The notes under the pieces: model-generated
The model's input: only the letters and a program-made list of their open reading frames with translations
Told to the model about the DNA's origin: nothing
Databases searched by the model: none
Program-made: the position numbers and the translations under genes
Assembly (NCBI RefSeq): GCF_023913515.1
Contig: NZ_CP099391.1
Coordinates: forward strand, 1,798,001 to 1,862,000
Reading direction: 5' to 3'
Origin: Natronococcus sp. CG52
GTDB lineage: Archaea > Halobacteriota > Halobacteria > Halobacteriales > Natrialbaceae
DNA: 64,000 bases
Part shown: in pieces, positions 57,903 to 64,000 of the stretch
How positions within the stretch are numbered: the stretch's first letter is position 1
How the letters are laid out: every line of letters starts with the position of its first letter

Positions 57903-60011
57903 ATGCCGTCTTCGCCACCCGCTCCCGAGCGACACTTCGAGACGATCGCACAGTGTGCTCGAGACGGGATCATTACGATCTCGCCCGATCTGACGGTGCG
58001 GTACGCGAACCCCGCGGTCGAGGAGATCTTCGGCTACTCGCCCGGCGAACTCGAGGGAGAATCGCTGGCCGGGGTCCTGTCGGAGGACCACGCGAGCGAC
58101 CTCGAGGAGTGGATCGAGGGATTCCTCGACACCGGCGAAGAACCCGTCGACTGGGGTGACATTCGGCTTCAGGGGCGTCACAGCGACGGACGAACGGTTC
58201 CGCTCAGCCTTTCGCTCACCGACTTCGAACAGGACGGCCAGCGATACTTCAGCGGTATCGTTCGAGACGTGACGGAACAGGAGCGACGGGAGGCCCGACT
58301 GACGGGACTGAACCGGCTCGGACAGGAACTGAACGACGCGGAGTCGACCGGCGAAATCTGCGACCGGACCGTCGACGCCGCTCGTACGATACTCGAGCAT
58401 CCGATAGCGGCGATCGGCCTGTACGACGACGAGGGCGGGCGGATCGAGCCGTGCGCCTGGACGCCGGAGGTGGACGAGATCGCGGATTCGGGACGGCTGT
58501 TCGCGACCGACCGATCGGTGCCGTGGGACGTATTCGTCACCCAGGAGCGACGCGTCGTGAACGACATCCTCGCCGAAACCGACCTCGAGGCGACCGACAC
58601 GCAACTCCGGAGTGCGGTGTTCCACCCGATCGGCACCTACGGCGTCTTCGTCGCCGGAGCGACGGAGACGGACGCATTTCACGACGACGTCGATATCACG
58701 AGCGTGCTGGTCGGGAACGCGTACTCGTCGATGGAGCGCGTCGACCGGGAGCAAGCGCTGCGCGAACAGCGAAACGAACTCGCCGAGAAGACGGAGTCGC
58801 TCGACCGTCTTCGCCGAATTAACGACGTGATCCGGGAGCTGACGACGGCTCTGACAGAGGCGACGGGTCGCGACGAAATCACGACGGAGGTCTGTACGCA
58901 GCTCGCGGAGTCCAATCCGTACCAGTTCGCCTGGTTCGGATCGCGCGATCCGACCAGCGGCGAGGTCGTTCCGGAGGCGGCCGCCGGCGGCGAGAGCGGG
59001 TATCTCGAGGCGATTACGGTCACCGACAGCGATGACGAGCCCGCGTCGGATCCGACCGGCCGCGCGGTACGGACCCAGACGGTTCAGATCGAAAACGAGA
59101 TCTACCGAAATCCGCCGTTCGAGCCGTGGCAACAGGAGGCGATCCAGCGCGGCTACCGGTCGAGTATCGCCATCCCGATTATCCACCAGGAGACGCTATA
59201 CGGCGCCCTCACACTGTACGCGGCCGAGGAAGACGTCTTCGACGCTCTCGAGGTGTCAGTCCTACAGGAGCTCGGAGAAACGATCGCGTACGCGTTGAAC
59301 ACGGCCGAGCGCAAGCAGGCGTTCACCAGCGAGCAGTCCGTCGACCTCGCGTTCGAGATCGGCGAGCGCGAGGGTTCGGTCCTCGCAATCGCCGACGAAC
59401 TGGGTGGGCGGTTCGAACTCGAGAACCTCGTCGAGCGGAGCGACGGATCGACGACCATGTTCTTCGCCGTTCGGGGACCGGACTCGGACGCGGTCGTCGA
59501 ATGGGCGAAGCAACGGGCGCAGCTTCACGAGATCCAGCTGCTGGCCGATCGAGACGAGGAGTACCTGTTCGAGTGCATGCTCGAGGAATCGACCGTCTGG
59601 TCGCAACTGCAACAACGCGGAAGCGTGATTCGCGAGGCGGTCGCAACGCCCGACTCGGCGCGGATCGTTATCCGCATCCCCCGAAGTGCGGATCCGCGGT
59701 CGTTCGATGCGCTCCTGGAGGAAGCGTTCGGAGCCGTCGAACTCGTCGCCCGTCGAGAGCGCGACGAACCGGTGATGACCCCGGAGGAGTTCGAGGCCGA
59801 GTTCAGGGACCGACTGACCGACCGCCAGGACGAAGTGCTCCAGACGGCGTACTACGCGGGGTTCTTCGAGTGGCCGCGGGAGACGCAGTCCGGCGAGCTC
59901 GCCGACATCCTCGGAATCGCTCAGCCGACGGTGAGCCGTCACATCCGCTCCGGCGAGGAGAAGTTCCTCTCGATGCTGTACGAGGACGAGGACGAAGACG
60001 AGGATCGGTGA
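57903..60011 (+). CDS. PAS/GAF sensor-regulator with HTH-10 DNA-binding domain (Bat-like)
   Basis: The 702-residue one-component regulator has an N-terminal PAS domain (about 10-130: ARDGIITISPDLTVRYANPAVEEIFGYS), two GAF domains (about 140-290 and 310-470), the 'bacterio-opsin activator'-associated domain (about 475-625) and C-terminal HTH-10 with LTDRQDEVLQTAYYAGFFEW and IAQPTVSRHIRSGEEKFL, then an acidic tail. It shares architecture with the 35243 regulator but has fewer PAS domains. A HalOD1 gene and two zinc micro-protein genes follow on the same strand. Confidence 0.92.
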   Translation: MPSSPPAPERHFETIAQCARDGIITISPDLTVRYANPAVEEIFGYSPGELEGESLAGVLSEDHASDLEEWIEGFLDTGEEPVDWGDIRLQGRHSDGRTVPLSLSLTDFEQDGQRYFSGIVRDVTEQERREARLTGLNRLGQELNDAESTGEICDRTVDAARTILEHPIAAIGLYDDEGGRIEPCAWTPEVDEIADSGRLFATDRSVPWDVFVTQERRVVNDILAETDLEATDTQLRSAVFHPIGTYGVFVAGATETDAFHDDVDITSVLVGNAYSSMERVDREQALREQRNELAEKTESLDRLRRINDVIRELTTALTEATGRDEITTEVCTQLAESNPYQFAWFGSRDPTSGEVVPEAAAGGESGYLEAITVTDSDDEPASDPTGRAVRTQTVQIENEIYRNPPFEPWQQEAIQRGYRSSIAIPIIHQETLYGALTLYAAEEDVFDALEVSVLQELGETIAYALNTAERKQAFTSEQSVDLAFEIGEREGSVLAIADELGGRFELENLVERSDGSTTMFFAVRGPDSDAVVEWAKQRAQLHEIQLLADRDEEYLFECMLEESTVWSQLQQRGSVIREAVATPDSARIVIRIPRSADPRSFDALLEEAFGAVELVARRERDEPVMTPEEFEAEFRDRLTDRQDEVLQTAYYAGFFEWPRETQSGELADILGIAQPTVSRHIRSGEEKFLSMLYEDEDEDEDR

Positions 60012-60099
60012 CCGGCTATGATGTTAGCCCCCGCTGTGCGGCGGTGATATCCTGATACTGGCAACGCCTACCCGGCGAGGGCTACAAGGAGTGAATACG

Positions 60100-60417
60100 A
60101 TGACTCACTACACCCCGACGGAGTTCGGCGCCGGTGAAGCCGAATCGATGCCGGTCAGCCAGCGCGTCGTTCGCGCGGTCGCGGCCGAGATTGGCGCCGA
60201 CCCGCTGGAGATGGAGCCGCTCTACGGCGCGATCGATCCGGAGGGCCTGAACGCGCTCTTCGAACCGACGAGGTCCGGTCTCACCCGATCGACGGGAACG
60301 GTGACGTTTCGGTACGCGGACTGTACGGTGACCGTCCACGCCGACGGCGGCGTCGAGGTTGCCGCGGAACGCACGAATTGCTCGGTCTCGCAGACCGATC
60401 CGAACGCGGTGAACTGA
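60100..60417 (+). CDS. HalOD1 output-domain protein
   Basis: The 105-residue protein has PVSQRVVRAVAAEIGADPLE, MEPLYGAIDPEGLNALFEP and GTVTFRYADCTVTVHADGGV, and is closest within the window to the 38498 protein. ATG 60100 has an AAGGAG ribosome-binding sequence at suitable distance; GTG 60091 is an alternative. It follows the HTH-10 gene by about 90 bp and precedes the next gene by 6 bp. Confidence 0.85.
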   Translation: MTHYTPTEFGAGEAESMPVSQRVVRAVAAEIGADPLEMEPLYGAIDPEGLNALFEPTRSGLTRSTGTVTFRYADCTVTVHADGGVEVAAERTNCSVSQTDPNAVN

Positions 60418-60423
60418 TTCGAG

Positions 60424-60591
60424 ATGACTACCCACGGGACGACGAACGCGCTCACACGGTGCGATCAGTGCGGTGACGCCATCGAAACCGCGACGTGGCA
60501 TCCCGCCGTCCTCGACCGGAACGGCGAGCGGCGGCTGCTCACGTTCTGCGGGCCGGCGTGTCAGGAACGCTGGCAACGACGCCACCGATAA
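60424..60591 (+). CDS. Zinc-binding micro-protein with CxxC and CGPAC pairs (55 aa)
   Basis: ATG 60424 encodes MTTHGTTNALTRCDQCGDAI and later LTFCGPACQERWQRRHR. The pairs CDQC and C-x3-C (with CGPACQE resembling TRASH/treble-clef type zinc sites) predict a single zinc fold. It begins 6 bp after the HalOD1 stop and is followed 15 bp later by another zinc micro-protein, so it should share their transcript. Role unknown. Confidence 0.75.
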   Translation: MTTHGTTNALTRCDQCGDAIETATWHPAVLDRNGERRLLTFCGPACQERWQRRHR

Positions 60592-60606
60592 CCCCATACG
60601 ACGACC

Positions 60607-60822
60607 ATGAAATACTGTCTTCACTGCGACTGGTACGCCAGTCGAACGGACGGCTTCGATGCACACGAACAGTCTCGAGAAGCGATCGACCACTTCCTCG
60701 ATACGGGCCACGCGATCGATTCGATGCCCGAACCGTCGAACGCCGAACCGAATCCCTCTCCGGAGTTCGACGCCGAGGGAGCGACGCGGATTCCGGTGAC
60801 CGGCGTTCGAGAAGGCGAGTGA
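60607..60822 (+). CDS. C2H2-like zinc-finger micro-protein (71 aa)
   Basis: The protein opens MKYCLHCDWYASRTDGFDAH and continues AIDHFLDTGHAIDS, giving a C-x2-C ... H-x4-H zinc site, then a flexible tail ending IPVTGVREGE. It is a paralogue of the 51-residue protein at 20768. It is last in the cluster of the 57903 HTH-10 regulator; a role in the same pathway is an inference from position. Confidence 0.78.
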   Translation: MKYCLHCDWYASRTDGFDAHEQSREAIDHFLDTGHAIDSMPEPSNAEPNPSPEFDAEGATRIPVTGVREGE

Positions 60823-60923
60823 CGACCGGTGTCGGTTCCACCGCGGCACCTGTAAGCGATCGACACCGGTCACGATCTGCCTGGACCGAACGGTAGAAAA
60901 GTCCGGATCGACTCCACCGGGAT

Positions 60924-61832
60924 ATGGAGGTTCTCGGCCGGCTGCTGGCGATGCTCGCGGTGTTGCTACTCGGTACCGGATTGCGCTCGTCCGGCCTGTT
61001 GAACGCGGCCAGAACCGCGAAATTGAACGCCACCGCCTACTACGCCGCCCTCCCGGCGCTCGTGTTCGTCGCGACTTACGATCAGTCGATCGGCGAACTC
61101 CTCTCGGCGGAGCTGCTCGCCGGGTCGCTGATCGTCGTGTTTGCAACCGGCGGAATCGCCTGGCTCGCCCACCGAAACCGGTTCTCGAAGGGGCGCCAGG
61201 GCGTCGCGATCATCCAGTCCTATCACTCCAACCTCGGCTATCTCGGACTGCCGCTCGTCGCCGCCACGTTCGACGCGCGAGTGACCGCCATCGCGAGCGT
61301 AATCCTCGGGTTCGTCACGCTGGTCCAGTTACCGCTGACGATCGTCGTCCTCAGCACGTTCAGCGGTGCGGACGCCGCGATCGGCCGGGAACTGCGAAAC
61401 CTCGCGACGAATCCCGTACTGGGTGCGCTGGTGGCCGGGCTGGCGATCGGTGCGTCCGGACTCTCGATTCCGGCACCCGCAGCGGCGGGACTCGACGCCC
61501 TCGGTGCCCTCGCGCTTCCGATCGCGTTGCTCTGTGTCGGCGCCGCGCTGCAGGTCGACTCGCCCTCGTTCAGCCTCGAGGCGACCGGTTCGGTCGTGGC
61601 GATGAAACTCGGCTGCATGCCGCTGCTCGCCTGGGTGGTCTTCTCGCTACTCGCCGTCGACGCCGCGACGTTCACCGCGAGCGTCGTCATGCTCGGGATG
61701 CCGACCGCGGTCTCGACGTACGTCTACGCGAACGAACTCGGCGCTGACGCGGAGTTCGCCTCGCTGAACGTCTTCGTCACGACGGTCGCGTCCGTCGCGA
61801 CGCTGTTCGTGCTCATCACGGTGATCGGATAG
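60924..61832 (+). CDS. AEC (auxin efflux carrier) family transporter
   Basis: The 302-residue protein has about ten membrane segments. The N-terminal half contains LNATAYYAALPALVFVATYDQS and the family's QSYHSNLGYLGLPLV motif; the C-terminal half has ALPIALLCVGAALQ and MLGMPTAVSTYVYANELG. AEC proteins export organic acids such as malate or malonate in bacteria; the substrate here is not identifiable. It is monocistronic. Confidence 0.9.
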   Translation: MEVLGRLLAMLAVLLLGTGLRSSGLLNAARTAKLNATAYYAALPALVFVATYDQSIGELLSAELLAGSLIVVFATGGIAWLAHRNRFSKGRQGVAIIQSYHSNLGYLGLPLVAATFDARVTAIASVILGFVTLVQLPLTIVVLSTFSGADAAIGRELRNLATNPVLGALVAGLAIGASGLSIPAPAAAGLDALGALALPIALLCVGAALQVDSPSFSLEATGSVVAMKLGCMPLLAWVVFSLLAVDAATFTASVVMLGMPTAVSTYVYANELGADAEFASLNVFVTTVASVATLFVLITVIG

Positions 61833-61864
61833 TGCGGCCGCGAAACCGCGCTAGGTGATCCCGT

Positions 61865-62611
61865 TCACCTCGAGAAGAATCCCACGAGACGGCCGAACAG
61901 GCCGCTCTTGCCGTCATCGTTCTCGCCGTCTCCGTCGTCGCCGTCGTCGCGTCCGATCGATCCGGCGAGCGGTCCGGCGTCGGAAGAGCCGCCGCCGATA
62001 GCGGACTCCGAATTCTCGAGATCGTCGACGCTCAGTTCGATCTCGTCGATCTCCGGCGTCGTTTCGCGGCCGTCGCCGGCTTCGGCCGCTCGGACGTCCG
62101 CACCCGTGACCGTTCCCCGCTCGACGCGGGCCTCGAGGTTTTCGAGCGGCTCCGCCGACGTCTCGCTCGGAAGCGACGCGGCCGCGTCGTCGACGGAGGA
62201 AGACGAGTTCGCCTCGGTGTCGGCGTCCTCGTCCCGTCCGTCGGCGTCGGCAGTCGGCTCGTTCGTCTCGTCGGCCGCGGTCGTCTTCGCCGCCGAGTCG
62301 TCGGTCCCGCCCGGTGTGGTCGCACGGGACGATCCGTCCGTTCCGTCTTCGACTGCGGTCTCGGTCGTCGCGCCCTCGCGAGTCGCCTCGCGTTTCCGTT
62401 CGTCCGCGTCGTCCGTCTCGGATTCGATCGTCGCGGTACTGCTCGAGGACTCCGGCTCCGAGTCGTCCAGCGAGTCGAGAATGTCGTCGACGCTCCGGTC
62501 GGAGACGACCCGCTGCGGGCCGCCGCCGGGTTCGAGGTCGTCACCGGAGTCGGCGCCGTCGGCCGACGCGCTCGAGTCGGAAGCCGACGAGTCCGTGAAT
62601 CGGTCGCTCAT
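61865..62611 (-). CDS. Long acidic low-complexity protein with an amphipathic C-terminal anchor
   Basis: The 248 residues are dominated by Asp, Glu, Ser, Ala and Thr, without a globular core. Short conserved-looking islands are VVSDRSVDDILDSLDD and EIDEIELSVDDLENSES, and the protein ends SGLFGRLVGFFSR, a basic-hydrophobic amphipathic helix that could dock on a membrane. It may be a disordered adaptor. It is downstream of the YihY-like gene on the same strand, about 95 bp away. Confidence 0.65.
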   Translation of the reverse strand: MSDRFTDSSASDSSASADGADSGDDLEPGGGPQRVVSDRSVDDILDSLDDSEPESSSSTATIESETDDADERKREATREGATTETAVEDGTDGSSRATTPGGTDDSAAKTTAADETNEPTADADGRDEDADTEANSSSSVDDAAASLPSETSAEPLENLEARVERGTVTGADVRAAEAGDGRETTPEIDEIELSVDDLENSESAIGGGSSDAGPLAGSIGRDDGDDGDGENDDGKSGLFGRLVGFFSR

Positions 62612-62706
62612 GGTGGAGGTGTGTCGCTGCCGACGGCATAATCTTTCCCCATGAAACCGGTTCGAAGAACGAACGGTTGACGCACCGCTGAACGCCGTTT
62701 GCCCTC

Positions 62707-63507
62707 TTACTCAGGTTCTTCCGCCAGAGTTGGATGCGAGCGGACGACGTTGATGACGGCACCTACGAGGATCAGTATGCCGGCGAAGTACAGCCAGGTG
62801 ACGAACAGAATGACGGCACCAACGGCGCCGTAGGCGGCGTACCGGCCGGCGTTCGCCGCGTAAATCTGGAAGCCGGCCTGGAGAACCGTCCAGCCGACGG
62901 CGGCGAAGATCGCACCCGGGAAAACCTCGCGGACGGTGACGGAGATCGGCGGCAGCACGTAGTAGATCGGCAGGAAGACCAGAACGAGCCCGATCAACAG
63001 CGTCACCCAGCTAAGCAGGCCGGCGAACGGGATCACGCCGGCCGCGATACCGAGCAGCGTTCCGACGACGATCATCAGGACGATCGCACCCGTTCCGGCG
63101 AGGATCACGGTGAAGCCGTCCCGGATCTCGTCGAGCAGCGTATCCTCCGCAACCTCGTCGTAGACTCTGTCGAACGCGAGGCTGAGTCCGCGAAAGACCT
63201 TGAGGGCGCCCCAGGAGGCGACGCCGAGGGCGACGACCGTCGCCTGCGTACGGCCCGACTCCGTCGTGAGCGCCTCGGTCACCAGCTCTTCGCCCGCGGG
63301 CGGAAGAAAGTCACCGGTGACCAGTATCAGCCGCTCGGCGGCCGCCTGTCCGCCGAGCAACGAACCGACGACGAGCGCGAGCAGGACCAGCGGGATCAGC
63401 GAGACGAACGCGTAGTAGGCGAATCCGGCCGCGAGAAAGGAGACGTCGCGGTCGCTCGCCGTCCGGTAGATCGAAACGACCGTCTCCGACAGCTCCGTCG
63501 TATCCAT
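62707..63507 (-). CDS. YihY/BrkB family inner-membrane protein
   Basis: The 266-residue protein shows the YihY pattern: FLAAGFAYYAFVSLIPLVLL in the first membrane helix, RVYDEVAEDTLLDEI after the second, and YAAYGAVGAVILFVTWLYFAGILILVGAVIN near the C-terminus; six helices in all. The family is of unsettled function; it was once wrongly called ribonuclease BN. ATG 63507 begins MDTTELSETVVSIYRTASDRD. Confidence 0.9.
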   Translation of the reverse strand: MDTTELSETVVSIYRTASDRDVSFLAAGFAYYAFVSLIPLVLLALVVGSLLGGQAAAERLILVTGDFLPPAGEELVTEALTTESGRTQATVVALGVASWGALKVFRGLSLAFDRVYDEVAEDTLLDEIRDGFTVILAGTGAIVLMIVVGTLLGIAAGVIPFAGLLSWVTLLIGLVLVFLPIYYVLPPISVTVREVFPGAIFAAVGWTVLQAGFQIYAANAGRYAAYGAVGAVILFVTWLYFAGILILVGAVINVVRSHPTLAEEPE

Positions 63508-63594
63508 ACGGGGTTCTACGCGAACGAGAACCAAGAGTCTTCGACTTGCTTACAGTACAGAACCGCTGACGGGCAGCCCGATATTCGGCAATCC

Positions 63595-64000
63595 TTACCA
63601 CTCGTGACAGAAGTTGTGCGTCGCGAAGACGCGGCCGTCGTCCTCGAGGACGATCCCGACGCCGCCGCGGTCCCAGGCGTGGGGGACGTTCTCCTCTAAG
63701 ATCGCCTCCCGGTGATCGGTGGAGTTCATCCACTGATTGACGAGCCCCTCCGCCAGCCCCTCCGCGGTCTGGTACTCGACGGTTCCGTCGTCGCCGGGCT
63801 GTTCGACCGGTCTGTCGATCCAGGTCATGGCGATGTTCTCGCCGTAGCCCCGGCAGTAGTTGTCGACATCGTTAAACCGGTCGTAGGGTTGCTCCCCGTC
63901 GGGGTTCGTGTGAGCGAAGTACTCGCGCTCGGCCATGTCGCCGCTGTGTGCGCGCGAGACGGAGGCGACCGTCCCGTCCCACTCGAGCGGCTCGAGGCCG
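63595..64000 (-). CDS. CAP (SCP/PR1-like) domain protein, 5' part beyond window edge
   Basis: The frame remains open to base 64000 and reads LEWDGTVASVSRAHSGDM, then FAHTNPDGEQPYDRF, YGENIA, a WMNSTDHREAIL helix and GVGIVLEDDGRVFATHNFC. These are the CAP-domain histidines and glutamates plus the conserved W-x-S-x-x-H-R block. CAP proteins are usually secreted; the signal or anchor region would be outside the window. An internal ATG at 63936 would remove the first helix and is not the true start. Confidence 0.88.
   Translation of the reverse strand, partial: GLEPLEWDGTVASVSRAHSGDMAEREYFAHTNPDGEQPYDRFNDVDNYCRGYGENIAMTWIDRPVEQPGDDGTVEYQTAEGLAEGLVNQWMNSTDHREAILEENVPHAWDRGGVGIVLEDDGRVFATHNFCHEW

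Overview
The window is chromosomal DNA from a halophilic archaeon (class Halobacteria, plausibly Natrialbales; the order is an inference). The evidence is the high GC content, very acidic proteins, leaderless genes with TATA-like boxes about 26-29 bp before the start codon, Tat-type secretion signals, HTH-10 ('bacterio-opsin activator'-type) regulators, HalOD1 domains, an intron-containing elongator tRNA-Met and archaeal information-processing genes (TFS, Pol IV with a PCNA-binding tail, archaeal RNase J, a DHH nuclease). Coding density is high and most genes are housekeeping.

Layout. 0-5 kb: NTF2-like fragment, membrane-bound DUF457 hydrolase, a decayed HTH-10 tail, a uracil-DNA-glycosylase-like protein, a membrane-anchored J-domain protein and DNA polymerase IV. 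4.8-5.05 kb: a dense run of unrelated perfect hairpins. 5-11.4 kb: MaoC-like dehydratase, TFS, a multi-PAS histidine kinase, beta-RFAP synthase, a CobW GTPase and two micro-proteins. 11.6-16.3 kb: branched-chain amino-acid ABC transporter (livH-livM-livG, with convergent livK; no livF seen). 16.6-25.7 kb: formaldehyde dehydrogenase, mobA, ilvD, a beta-propeller lipoprotein, ribL and a JAMM protease divergent from a DHH/OB-fold nuclease. 25.8-35.2 kb: second multi-PAS kinase, mutY, orphan SPPY-type DNA methyltransferase, Usp, gamma-glutamyltransferase. 35.2-41.3 kb: HTH-10 sensor-regulator with HalOD1 partner, then an AT-richer gene-poor stretch with two more HalOD1 proteins, a frameshifted winged-helix remnant and a micro-protein, ending at tRNA-Met. 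41.8-48.5 kb: conserved haloarchaeal genes and B12-dependent ribonucleotide reductase. 48.7-52.7 kb: trpD-trpF-trpE-trpG with 4-bp overlaps throughout. 52.9-57.7 kb: tRNA-Val with a duplicated 3' end, small genes, RNase J. 57.9-60.8 kb: a second HTH-10/HalOD1 cassette carrying two zinc-binding micro-proteins. 60.9-64 kb: AEC transporter, acidic protein, YihY membrane protein and the edge of a CAP-domain protein.

The most unusual material is non-coding. Five copies of a palindromic intergenic repeat occur; the two best are both 125 bp with matching inverted ends, and their 20-bp central segment is in exactly opposite orientation in the two copies. Both tRNA genes have a partial copy of their own 3' end about 140-200 bp downstream, the footprint expected of past integration. 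Four HalOD1 proteins, two HTH-10 regulators and two multi-PAS kinases, three of the sensors sharing a distinctive PAS variant, make the region rich in sensing genes with no adjacent classical response regulator.
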